A stretch of 18,127 nt of DNA from Chersky-822 sp035553055 (GTDB lineage: Bacteria > Actinomycetota > Actinomycetes > Streptosporangiales > Streptosporangiaceae). The position numbers were made by a program, and so were the translations under genes. The stretch spans positions 1 through 18,127 of the forward strand of contig DATNEK010000161.1 in the NCBI GenBank assembly GCA_035553055.1. Direction: 5' to 3'. Below, piece by piece: positions 1-7,331 of the stretch. The notes under the pieces are model-generated. The model made no database searches and was not told the origin of the DNA. It saw only the letters and a program-made list of their open reading frames with translations. Within the stretch, counting starts at the first letter, position 1. Each line of letters begins with the position of its first letter.

Positions 1-1
1 G

Positions 2-559
2 GCCCTAGACGACCTCGACCTGACGCCGCGAGCGCTCGCCAGCCTGCGCAAGGCGGGCATAATCACCGTCAGCCAACTCGCCGTGATGACCGACCATGAT
101 GTGCTGGCGATCGACGGGATCGGCCCGGCGTCGGTCGACGAGATCAAGGCCAGGCTGGCCGAGCGGGGCCTAACGCTAAGCGAGCACGAGGCGGCGCCCG
201 CCGCCGACACGGCACCGACAGCTGCATCAGCCGCCGACACGGCACCGACTGCTGCATCAGCCGCCGCCGCGAGCCCGGCGTCCGGCGCGAGCAACACGGC
301 CGCCAGCCCATCCGCGGCCAACGGCGCGGCTGGATCGAGCAAGGCCGGCGCCAATGGCGCCAGGACAGGCGCGACGTCCACTACCGCGCCGCCTAAGAAC
401 ACGAGCGGCCAGGCGCCCGTGCACCAGGACGAGGCACTCAATCTGCTCAGAGTCGCTGGCATGCCGGTGCTCAAGCGTTCGCTTCCTGTTCTGGCCGGGG
501 TCACCGCCGTGATCATCATCAGCTGGCGAAGAAAGCAGCGCCACCGCCGCTCTCGCTGA
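2..559 (+). CDS. RNA polymerase alpha-CTD-like domain protein with C-terminal membrane helix (5' end cut by window)
   Basis: The reading frame is open from base 2, so the gene starts upstream; 185 residues are visible. The first ~55 (LDDLDLTPRALASLRKAGI through IKARLAERGLTL) align with the C-terminal domain of RNA polymerase alpha, a helix-hairpin-helix DNA-binding fold. Against E. coli RpoA, the equivalents of R265, S299 and E302 are kept, while N268 and K298 are replaced by Ala. A ~75-residue Ala/Ser/Thr/Gly-rich linker follows. Near the C-terminus is one hydrophobic stretch (SLPVLAGVTAVIIISW) and then a basic tail (RRKQRHRRSR), as expected for a membrane anchor with a cytoplasmic tail. It is not RpoA itself: the linker and anchor are foreign to that family and there are no ribosomal neighbours. 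The domain match is clear; the function is unknown. It could act in DNA binding near the membrane or as a general HhH protein. kynU starts 26 nt downstream on the same strand. Confidence 0.8.
   Translation, partial: ALDDLDLTPRALASLRKAGIITVSQLAVMTDHDVLAIDGIGPASVDEIKARLAERGLTLSEHEAAPAADTAPTAASAADTAPTAASAAAASPASGASNTAASPSAANGAAGSSKAGANGARTGATSTTAPPKNTSGQAPVHQDEALNLLRVAGMPVLKRSLPVLAGVTAVIIISWRRKQRHRRSR
200..259 (+). repeat. 30-bp tandem repeat, two copies, in coding sequence
   Basis: Units 200-229 and 230-259 differ at a single base. They encode two copies of the ten-residue block AADTAPTAAS in the linker of the alpha-CTD-like protein. The unit length keeps the reading frame. Confidence 0.9.
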
Positions 560-584
560 GCTGGCCTGGCCTAGGGTTGGGCTG

Positions 585-1853
585 GTGACTACAGCCTTGC
601 CGTTGGACAGGACATACGCCGAGCGGCTTGACGCGAGCGACCCGCTCGCTAAGTTCCGCGACAAATTCGCCTGGCCAGATGACCCGTCGCTGATCTACCT
701 GGACGGCAACTCACTCGGACCGTTGCCGCTGGCCACCCAAGCGCGAATCGCCGAAGTCGTCGGCACGCAGTGGGGTCACGGGCAGGTCAGATCGTGGCAT
801 CGCTGGGTCGGGCTGCCACGCGAAGTCGGCGACCTGATCGGCAGGCACTTGATCGGCGCCGCGCCTGGTCAGGTTCTGGTCAGCGACTCGACCACGGTGA
901 ACCTGTTCAAGCTGGCCAACGCGGCGCTCGACGCGAAGCCTGGCCGTCGCGTCATGGTCACCGACGACGACAACTTCCCCACCGACCGGTACGTCCTGGC
1001 CGGCATCGCGGCCCAGCGCGACTGCGAGCTACGCATGATCCACAGCGACATAGACCTTGGCGCGAGCGAGGAGGCGCTGCTCGCCGCGCTCGATCAAGAC
1101 GTCGCGCTCGTCAGCCTGTCGCACGTCGCCTACCGCAGCGGGGCGATTGCCGACATGCCAAGGATCACCAAGCTCGTGCACGACGCCGGCGCGCTGATGC
1201 TCTGGGACCTGTGCCACTCGGTCGGCACGGTGCCGATCGAACTCGACGCCAGCGGGGCCGATCTGGCGATCGGGTGCACCTACAAGTACCTCAATGCCGG
1301 GCCTGGATCTCCCGCGTTTCTTTACGTCCGCGAGGAACTGACCGACAAGCTGAGGCAGCCGGTGTGGGGCTGGTTCGGCCAGAAGAACCAGTTCGCGATG
1401 GGGCCTTCGTACGACCCCGCTCCCGGCATCGAGCATTTCGCCGCTGGCACGCCCTCGATCATCGGCACCGTCGCGGTCGAGGAAGGCACCAAGCTACTCG
1501 CCGAGGCCGGAATCGACCGCCTGCGCGCCAAGGGGATCGCCCTGACCAGCTACCTGATCCACCTCGCCGACGAATGGCTGGCACCGCATGGGTTCAGGCT
1601 CGCATCGCCGCGGGAAGACGCCAGACGGGGCAATCACGTGACGCTGTACCACCGCGACGCTTGGCGAGTCAGCCAAGCGCTGATCGCGGCGGGAGTCATC
1701 GGTGACTACCGGACGCCAGACCGGCTCAGGCTCGGCCCTGTCCCGATCGCGACCAGGTTCGTCGATGTGTGGGACGCGCTAGATCGCCTAAGGCAAATCG
1801 CCGCCGACGAAACCTACAAAAACCTCCCAGCCGAAGTCTCCCGCGTCACCTGA
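585..1853 (+). CDS. kynU: Kynureninase (L-kynurenine hydrolase)
   Basis: This PLP enzyme of the aminotransferase fold cleaves L-kynurenine (and 3-hydroxykynurenine) to anthranilate (or 3-hydroxyanthranilate) and alanine in tryptophan catabolism; it is cytoplasmic. The 422 residues match the family's usual ~415-420. Visible hallmarks are IYLDGNSLGPLP near residue 40, the WDLCHSVG block with D208 and H211 near the PLP ring, and the Schiff-base lysine K234 in CTYKYLNAGPGSPAF. The GTG at 585 begins the first N-terminal segment typical of the family; there is only a weak G-rich Shine-Dalgarno upstream. No tryptophan or kynurenine dioxygenase gene is in the window, so a complete pathway operon cannot be shown. 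Identification is firm. Confidence 0.95.
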   Translation: MTTALPLDRTYAERLDASDPLAKFRDKFAWPDDPSLIYLDGNSLGPLPLATQARIAEVVGTQWGHGQVRSWHRWVGLPREVGDLIGRHLIGAAPGQVLVSDSTTVNLFKLANAALDAKPGRRVMVTDDDNFPTDRYVLAGIAAQRDCELRMIHSDIDLGASEEALLAALDQDVALVSLSHVAYRSGAIADMPRITKLVHDAGALMLWDLCHSVGTVPIELDASGADLAIGCTYKYLNAGPGSPAFLYVREELTDKLRQPVWGWFGQKNQFAMGPSYDPAPGIEHFAAGTPSIIGTVAVEEGTKLLAEAGIDRLRAKGIALTSYLIHLADEWLAPHGFRLASPREDARRGNHVTLYHRDAWRVSQALIAAGVIGDYRTPDRLRLGPVPIATRFVDVWDALDRLRQIAADETYKNLPAEVSRVT

Positions 1854-2170
1854 CTGCTCCGCCCGCAGCCAGCGCGCCCTCGCCACGCCGCCACCCTGAC
1901 ACCAGGCCAGGCGGTCGGCCGTCGCGGCACAACCGGACAATAGCCGCGTCAGGCGGATACTCGTGGTCGGCGACAGCAGCAACGGCCCGACGCTGCTGCC
2001 GCTGACCGCAGGTCAACAGCAGTAACGGTCCAACGCCGCAGTCCTCACTACAGGAAAGTGCACAACGCTGTCGTGCGCTAGCGCCCCCACCGGCCGACAC
2101 CGGCGCGGACTGTCACGCACCGCAGCCGTCCCCGTTTGGACATTCCGGGTAATCAACCCATACCGGGTGC

Positions 2171-2239
2171 ATGATCTGGGAGAATTTTCGTGTTTGGGAG
2201 AGTTCTCCGTAAATGGCGCGGTCAGCTCTCCCAGATCAT
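2171..2239. repeat. 69-bp inverted-repeat structure, AT-richer than its surroundings
   Basis: Perfect 13-bp arms ATGATCTGGGAGA (2171-2183) and TCTCCCAGATCAT (2227-2239) flank 43 bases. Inside, TGGGAGA occurs twice, 18 bp apart (2177 and 2195), so the left arm has a degenerate direct repeat and alternative pairings with the right arm are possible. It could be a structured RNA, a regulatory site or the remnant of a small mobile element. No T-run typical of a terminator follows either arm. Confidence 0.6.
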
Positions 2240-2344
2240 TCTCAACGCCAGGCCTTCGCTTACCCGCTGACCCCAGCCGAAGTCCAGACACTCCATGCGC
2301 GGCAATCTCGACCGCCCAAAGCCCCCGCCCAGGCCCGGTGCGAT

Positions 2345-2632
2345 GCGATGGATCCGGGCATCCATCGCACCCCGGCACCCGATCTCACGTCATCCGGCGC
2401 AATGAATCCGGGCTCCATCGCACCCCGGCGCCCGATCTCGCCTGGTCCGGTGCGATGGATCCGGGCATCCATCGCACCCCCGCGCCCGATCTCGCCTGGT
2501 CCGGCGCGATGAATCCGGGCATCCATCGCACCCCGGCACCCGATCTCACGTCATCCGGCGCGATGGATCCGGGCATCCATCGCGCCCTGGCGCCCGATCT
2601 CGCGTGATCCGGCGCGATGGATCCGGGGTTCC
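2345..2632. repeat. 54-bp tandem array of hairpin units (about 5.5 copies)
   Basis: Units begin at 2345, 2399, 2452, 2506, 2560 and 2614, a spacing of 53-54 bp. Each holds a hairpin with arms GCGATGGAT and ATCCATCGC around the six-base loop CCGGGC. Units 1, 3 and 5 are perfect; 2 and 4 have small changes in the left arm (unit 2 also in the right), and the last is degenerate. The ~30-bp segments between hairpins are also conserved: those after units 1 and 4 are identical, and the others are close variants. The array ends shortly before the 3' end of guaA (stop at 2716), so it lies in the guaA transcript's 3' region if transcription continues. Confidence 0.9.
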
Positions 2633-2671
2633 ACCAGGGAAATCGGGTGTGAGTTCGGGCATCCATCGCAG
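2614..2671. repeat. Dispersed intergenic element, copy A
   Basis: The last degenerate array unit continues into CCAGGGAAATCGGGTGTGA and then CGGGCATCCATCGC. Matching segments recur at 17632-17680 and 17967-18007. The shared core is roughly CATCAGGGAAAC followed by CGGGTGT, flanked on one or both sides by GCGATGGAT or its complement. The class is unknown; it looks like an extragenic palindromic repeat. Confidence 0.55.
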
Positions 2672-2715
2672 CACCCGACCGGCTCGGTGCGATGAACGGG
2701 GTCGCAGACAGGCGT

Positions 2716-4470
2716 TTACTCCCATTCGATGGTGGCTGGGGGCTTGCTTGTGATGTCGAGTACGACGCGGTTGATCTCAGCTACCTCGTTGGTGATCCTG
2801 GTGGAGATTCTGGCCAGCACCGGGTCTGGCACTCGAGCCCAGTCGGCCGTCATGGCATCTTCGCTGGTGACCGGCCTGAGCACGACCGGATAGCCATAGC
2901 TGCGGCTATCGCCTTGCACACCGACCGAGCGGACGTCGGCGAGGAGCACCACCGGACACTGCCAGATGTGCCGGTCGAGGCCTGCGGCGGTCAGTTCTTC
3001 ACGCGCGATCGAGTCGGCTTCCCTGATGATCGCAAGGCGCTCACTCGTTACCTCGCCGACGATCCTGATGGCCAGGCCCGGCCCGGGGAACGGCTGACGC
3101 CACACGATCTGCGGCGGGAGCCCAAGCGCCGACCCGATCGCCCTGACCTCGTCCTTGAACAGGGTTCGCAACGGCTCGATCAAGGTGAAGCCGAGGTCCT
3201 CGGGCAGGCCGCCGACGTTGTGGTGCGACTTGATGCTCGCCGTTAGCTTCCCGCCCGGCCCACCCTTCCCGCCCGGCCCACCCTTCCCGCCCGGCCCACC
3301 CCGGTCGCCACCCGACTCGACCACGTCCGGATAAAGTGTGCCCTGGACCAGGAACTCGGCGGCCTCGCCGCCTCGACCATCGGCCTCGCCGCCTCGACCA
3401 CCGGCGTCGCCGCCTCGACCACCGGCGTCGCCGCCTCGACCATCGGCGTCGCCGCCTCGACCATCGGCGTCGCCGCCTTGGCCATCGGCGTCCCTGGCCG
3501 CGATCTGCCGGGCCGCCTGCTCGAAGGCCCTGATGAACTCCCGCCCGATGATTTTGCGTTTGGCCTCGGGATCGGTGACGCCGCTCAGCGCGGCAGCGAA
3601 GTCAGCTTGCGCGTCGACCACCACGAGGTCGACACCCGTCGCGGCGACGAAGTCCTGCTCCACTTGCTCGGCTTCGTTCTTTCGCAACAACCCGTGGTCG
3701 ACGAAGACGCAGCAGAGCCTGGCACCGATGGCGCGCTGGACCAGAGCTGCCGCGACGGCCGAGTCGACGCCGCCCGATAGGCCGCATATCGCCCGGCCAG
3801 GGCCAACAGTGGCGCGAATCTGATCGACCTGCTCGTCGATGATGTTCGCGGTGGTCCAGTCGGCACGGCAGCCAGCCACGTCAAGAAATTGCCTGAGTAT
3901 CTCGAGTCCGTGGTCCGTGTGCGCAACCTCGGGATGAAACTGCACGCCGTACAGGCGCCTGGCCTTGTCTTCGGCGGCGGCGACCGGAGTGCTCGCCGTG
4001 CTCGCGGTGACCGTGAATTCCGGCGGCGCGACCGTGCACGTGTCACCGTGCGACATCCAGACCTGCTGGCGTTCAGGCAGGCCAACCATCAGCCCGCCGT
4101 CGGCGGCACTGGCGCCGGGCGCCGATAGCTGCAGCGTCGCGGCGCCATACTCGCCCGACGCGGTCTTGGCCACCACGCCACCGAGGTCACGGATCATGAG
4201 CTGGAAGCCATAGCAGATGCCGAGCACGGGCAAACCGGACTCGAACAGGCCATCAGGCGCAGGCAACGCCCCCGGCGTGTACACCGAGGCAGGTCCGCCG
4301 GACAGGATCACCGCTGCCGGCTTTCTTTCCACAATGTCGGCGAGCGGCGTGGTCGCGGGGATGATTTCCGAATACACCTGGCACTCACGCACGCGACGCG
4401 CGATGAGCTGCGCATACTGCGCGCCGAAGTCCACGACAAGCACCGGGCCAGGCGTCTGGTTGTGCGGCAC
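2716..4470 (-). CDS. guaA: GMP synthase (glutamine-hydrolysing) with repeat insertions
   Basis: It converts XMP, ATP and glutamine to GMP in purine synthesis. The N-terminal class I glutamine amidotransferase domain (~residues 8-195) has the triad C86 (GICYGFQ), H179 and E181 (FHPEV). The ATP-pyrophosphatase domain carries the P-loop SGGVDS at 232-237 and the conserved blocks FVDHGLLRKNEAEQV, DPEAKRKIIGREF and KSHHNVGGLP (414-423). The protein ends with the canonical KPPATIEWE. At 584 residues it is ~60 longer than the usual ~525. The excess is two low-complexity insertions: ~327-371 (DADGRGG-type heptads) and ~387-408 (GGPGGK repeats), which flank FLVQGTLYPDVVES. Both are in frame and all catalytic motifs survive, so the enzyme is probably active. 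It starts with GTG 9 nt after the stop of the CorC-like gene, suggesting co-transcription. Confidence 0.95.
   Translation of the reverse strand: MPHNQTPGPVLVVDFGAQYAQLIARRVRECQVYSEIIPATTPLADIVERKPAAVILSGGPASVYTPGALPAPDGLFESGLPVLGICYGFQLMIRDLGGVVAKTASGEYGAATLQLSAPGASAADGGLMVGLPERQQVWMSHGDTCTVAPPEFTVTASTASTPVAAAEDKARRLYGVQFHPEVAHTDHGLEILRQFLDVAGCRADWTTANIIDEQVDQIRATVGPGRAICGLSGGVDSAVAAALVQRAIGARLCCVFVDHGLLRKNEAEQVEQDFVAATGVDLVVVDAQADFAAALSGVTDPEAKRKIIGREFIRAFEQAARQIAARDADGQGGDADGRGGDADGRGGDAGGRGGDAGGRGGEADGRGGEAAEFLVQGTLYPDVVESGGDRGGPGGKGGPGGKGGPGGKLTASIKSHHNVGGLPEDLGFTLIEPLRTLFKDEVRAIGSALGLPPQIVWRQPFPGPGLAIRIVGEVTSERLAIIREADSIAREELTAAGLDRHIWQCPVVLLADVRSVGVQGDSRSYGYPVVLRPVTSEDAMTADWARVPDPVLARISTRITNEVAEINRVVLDITSKPPATIEWE
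3248..3301 (-). repeat. 18-bp tandem repeat, three perfect copies, inside guaA
   Basis: The plus-strand unit TTCCCGCCCGGCCCACCC repeats exactly at 3248-3265, 3266-3283 and 3284-3301. On the coding strand it encodes GGPGGK three times, inserted between the PDVVES motif and the KSHHNVGGLP motif of GMP synthase. Confidence 0.95.
3363..3488 (-). repeat. 21-bp tandem repeat, six copies, inside guaA
   Basis: Six units of 21 bp start at 3363, 3384, 3405, 3426, 3447 and 3468. They differ from one another at only a few positions. They encode heptads of the type DADGRGG/DAGGRGG in the synthetase domain, just before FLVQGTLYPDVVES. Near-identity between units points to recent slippage or unequal exchange. 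Confidence 0.95.
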
Positions 4471-4479
4471 CGCGTCAGC

Positions 4480-5862
4480 TTACTTGGCTGGGCTCGCTGG
4501 TGCTTGGATGGCTGACACGCCGGCAGCGGGCTGGCCAGCGGTTGGCTGGGCAGGCTTGCCCGTTGCCGCGCTGACCTTGACCCGCGAGATTCGCCTGCCG
4601 TCGAGTTCGGTGACGGTCAGCCTGCTCCCGTTCAGGTCGGTCGACTCACCGGTCTGCGGCAGGTGACCGAGCGCGGCGAGCAAGAACCCGGCCACGGTCT
4701 CGTAGGGCCCGTCCGGCAGTTCAAGGCCGGTTTGCTCGGCGAAGTCGTCGAGGTTCATCAGGCCGTCCACTTCAAGCTCGCCGGTGCGCAGCAGACGCGA
4801 CGGGTTTCCCTCGACGTCGTACTCGTCTTGAATGTCGCCGATGAGCTCCTCGACGAGGTCTTCGAGTGTCACGATGCCAGCGGTGCCGCCGTACTCGTCG
4901 ACGACGATCGCCAGGTGGGCATGATCCCGCCGCATTTCCGACAATGCTGACATAACGGTCTTACTGATCGGCAGCATCTTCACCGACCTGGCGATGTCGC
5001 CAAGGTTGGCCGACTCAACTTTGGCCGGGTCAAGCAGATCTCGCGCGTGCACGAACCCGATCACGTCGTCGTAGGAGTCCTCGAACACCGGAAACCTGGA
5101 GTGAGTCGCCGCCCCCGCTACGCTGACCGCCTCAGCGAGCGGCATGGACGCTGGCAGGAAGTCGACCTCGGTCCTGGGCACCAGGACCTCACGGATCTGG
5201 CGTTTCCCCGCGTCGAATACCTCGCTGACGATATGCCTCTCATCGGCTGACAGCGTCTGGTGCGCGGTCACCAGATCGCGCAATTCATCGCTACTCATCA
5301 CGCCTCGGCCAACGGTCGGATCGCCGCCGAGCAGCCTGACCACCAGGTTGACGCTGACGCTCAGCAGCCAGACCGCCGGCCTGGCCGCGGCCGCCATCCA
5401 GTCAAGTATCGGCGCGGCGAAGAGCGAGATCCGCTCTTGCCGCTGCAGCGCGATCCGCTTCGGCGCCAGCTCGCCAAGTATCAGGGAGAAAAATGCGATC
5501 ACTAGTGTCACGATGAGGAACGCGAGTATCGAAGCCAAGTGCGCCGACATGTGCCTGGCCAGGACATGATCGAGATCTCTCGCCAGCGTCGCCGCGCCGA
5601 ACGCGCCAGACAGCAGCGTGGCGACGGTCACGCCGATCTGGACAGCGGACAGGAATCTGTTCGGGTCGTGCGCGAGCCTGGCGGTGCGCTGACCGCGCTT
5701 GCCACGTTTGGCGAGCGCCCTGACCTGGCCCTCGCGCAGCGATACCAGCGCCATCTCGGCGGCAGCGAAAAATCCGCCGATGATAATGATGGCGAGGACG
5801 ACTAGTATGTCCCAGCCGACGCTGTCCACGTCGAAGTCCCTGATCTCGGCGGCCCGCACCAC
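4480..5862 (-). CDS. CNNM/CorC (HlyC)-family membrane protein with CBS pair
   Basis: This integral membrane protein belongs to the family annotated as hemolysin-like or Mg2+/Co2+ transport (CorC, CNNM, YfjD). Order of domains in 460 residues: N-terminal DUF21/CNNM membrane domain (~15-180) with hydrophobic segments WDILVVLAIIIIGGFF, SILAFLIVTLVIAFFSLILG and PAVWLLSVSVNLVV, and the family motif GELAPKRIAL; CBS 1 (~224-280) and CBS 2 (~290-345, IVVDEYGGTAGIVTLEDLVEELIGDI); C-terminal CorC_HlyC domain (~355-430); and an Ala/Pro/Gln-rich tail. The CBS pair probably binds adenine nucleotides, as in relatives. The role is likely Mg2+ efflux or homeostasis; actual haemolysis is unlikely. Start is GTG (5862, or GTG at 5859) without a good Shine-Dalgarno, so the start is uncertain by a few codons. 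guaA follows after 9 nt. Confidence 0.92.
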   Translation of the reverse strand: MVRAAEIRDFDVDSVGWDILVVLAIIIIGGFFAAAEMALVSLREGQVRALAKRGKRGQRTARLAHDPNRFLSAVQIGVTVATLLSGAFGAATLARDLDHVLARHMSAHLASILAFLIVTLVIAFFSLILGELAPKRIALQRQERISLFAAPILDWMAAAARPAVWLLSVSVNLVVRLLGGDPTVGRGVMSSDELRDLVTAHQTLSADERHIVSEVFDAGKRQIREVLVPRTEVDFLPASMPLAEAVSVAGAATHSRFPVFEDSYDDVIGFVHARDLLDPAKVESANLGDIARSVKMLPISKTVMSALSEMRRDHAHLAIVVDEYGGTAGIVTLEDLVEELIGDIQDEYDVEGNPSRLLRTGELEVDGLMNLDDFAEQTGLELPDGPYETVAGFLLAALGHLPQTGESTDLNGSRLTVTELDGRRISRVKVSAATGKPAQPTAGQPAAGVSAIQAPASPAK

Positions 5863-6100
5863 GCGGTCGCGCGGTGTCCGAACAGTCTAACGACGTTGCC
5901 GCGCGTCCCGGGCCAACACAGCAGTTGCGGCAGGTAGGACGAACTGGCGGAAAAATCGCGCCACGGAACGCATGCTGGCATGAGGCGCTTCTTCGTTGTG
6001 GCCCGGTAAGAATTCCTATGCGATGCTGATGCCGGCAATATGCACCAAGCCGCGTACCAAATCCGCGCCAAGCCGCGTGACCTAGCTGGAGGTAGCCCTG

Positions 6101-7303
6101 ATGACCGCCGGATTCAGCGAAGATGCGGCAGCTATCAGCGACGAGATCACTGAGCTTCGGCACTCAATCCACGCCGAGCCTGAGATCGGTCTCGACCTGC
6201 CGAAAACCCAGGCCAAGGTGCTGTCCGCTCTCGCCGGGCTGCCGCTTGACATCAGCACAGGGCAGGCGCTGACCTCAGTGACGGCTGTACTGCGCGGCGG
6301 CAAGCCGGGCAAGACGGTGCTGCTGCGCGGAGACATGGACGCGCTGCCGGTGGCCGAGCACACGGGCCTCCCGTTCTCATCGGGAATACCAGGCACCATG
6401 CACGCGTGCGGGCATGACTTGCACACCGCCATGCTGGCCGGTGCCGCGCGGCTGCTGAGCGCAAGGCAAGCCGACCTGCCTGGCAACGTGATCTTCATGT
6501 TCCAGCCAGGCGAGGAAGGTTACGGTGGCGCCAAGCTGATGATCGACGAGGGCGTGCTCGACGCCGCGGGCGAGCGCCCGGTCGCCGCGTTCGCGCTGCA
6601 CGTCTCCTCCGGGCTGCTGCCGCTTGGGGTCGCGGCGAGCAAGGCGGGGCCAGCCATGGCCGCCGCCGACACGCTGCACGTCAAGGTGCGCGGTCGTGGC
6701 GGGCACGGAGCTCAGCCGCACCACGCTTCCGATCCGATCCCGGTCGCCTGCGAGATCGTCACCGCCCTGCAGACGATGGTGACGAGGAGGTTCGACGTCT
6801 TCGATCCGGTTGTGGTCACCGTGGGAACGTTCCACGCTGGAACGACCGACAACGTGATACCGGACGAGGCCGCGTTCGTCGCGACCGTACGCACGTTCTC
6901 GCCGAGGAGCAGGGACCTGATCAGGGACGCGTCGGTTCAGCTCGTCAGGCAGCTCGCGGGCGCGCACGGGCTGGAGGCTGACGCCGAGTTCGTCGACGGA
7001 TATCCTGTGACCGCCAATGACCAGACCGAGTTCGGCTTCGCCGCCAGGACCATCGGCGAGGTGTTCGGCGAGCACAGGTTCATCACGGCGCCGAATCCCC
7101 TCACCGGATCAGAGGACTTCTCCTACGTGCTCGAGCAGGTGCCAGGGGCGTACATCATGGTCGGCGCCTGCCCGACGGACACCGACGCGGCGACAGCGCC
7201 ATTCAACCACTCGCCCGAGGCGATATTCGATGACGGCGTGCTCGCCGATGGCACGGCTCTGTACGCCGAACTGGCGCAGCGACGACTAGCCGAGGTCAGC
7301 TAA
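6101..7303 (+). CDS. M20 family metallopeptidase / amidohydrolase (hippurate or N-acyl-amino-acid hydrolase type)
   Basis: This predicted cytoplasmic zinc- or manganese-dependent hydrolase cleaves N-acyl amino acids or related amides. The 400 residues match the IAA-amino-acid hydrolase / hippuricase subfamily in length and order: ELRHSIHAEPEIGL at the start, RGDMDALPV, the metal-binding MHACGHDLHTAM with C103 and H105, QPGEEGYGGAKLMI with the E138/E139 pair, H167, a dimerisation domain starting near DTLHVKVRGRGGHGAQPH, and C-terminal LTGSEDFSYVLEQVPG. A strong Shine-Dalgarno GGAGGT (6088-6093) lies 7 nt before the ATG. It stands alone on the plus strand and converges with mdh 28 nt downstream. 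The preceding 238 bp (5863-6100) holds its promoter region, including CCAAGCCGCGT twice, ~22 bp apart; I cannot assign an operator. Substrate is not predictable from sequence. Confidence 0.9.
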   Translation: MTAGFSEDAAAISDEITELRHSIHAEPEIGLDLPKTQAKVLSALAGLPLDISTGQALTSVTAVLRGGKPGKTVLLRGDMDALPVAEHTGLPFSSGIPGTMHACGHDLHTAMLAGAARLLSARQADLPGNVIFMFQPGEEGYGGAKLMIDEGVLDAAGERPVAAFALHVSSGLLPLGVAASKAGPAMAAADTLHVKVRGRGGHGAQPHHASDPIPVACEIVTALQTMVTRRFDVFDPVVVTVGTFHAGTTDNVIPDEAAFVATVRTFSPRSRDLIRDASVQLVRQLAGAHGLEADAEFVDGYPVTANDQTEFGFAARTIGEVFGEHRFITAPNPLTGSEDFSYVLEQVPGAYIMVGACPTDTDAATAPFNHSPEAIFDDGVLADGTALYAELAQRRLAEVS

Positions 7304-7331
7304 GACCGGGTCTGCTCGACCTGTCTTGCCG

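Larger units (their letters stand above)
1854..2715. other. Gene-free 862-bp interval between convergent kynU and guaA
   Basis: No convincing gene is present. The first ~300 bases (1854-2160) show nothing I can name. After that come an inverted repeat (2171-2239), a 54-bp tandem hairpin array (2345-2632) and one copy of a dispersed element (2614-2671). Several frames stay open across the array on both strands, but only because the 54-bp unit is a multiple of three. Their translations are low-complexity repeats with no recognisable domain. Confidence 0.75.

Noticed and set aside
2345..2632. CRISPR-like regular array of palindromic repeats
   Set aside because: The segments between the palindromes are conserved between units (two are identical), the period is a plain 54-bp tandem repeat, and no cas gene is in the window.
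2167..2666. Open frames on both strands across the repeat array, encoding 18-residue repeats
   Set aside because: They arise because the unit length is a multiple of three. There are no convincing ribosome sites, no domain, and several overlapping frames are equally open.
2692..3246. 184-codon plus-strand frame overlapping the guaA 3' end
   Set aside because: It is the complement of conserved GMP synthase sequence, so it is a shadow frame.
7305..7315. AGACC-G-GGTCT as a bidirectional terminator between the amidohydrolase and mdh genes
   Set aside because: The stem is only 5 bp with a one-base loop and has no T-run on either strand.
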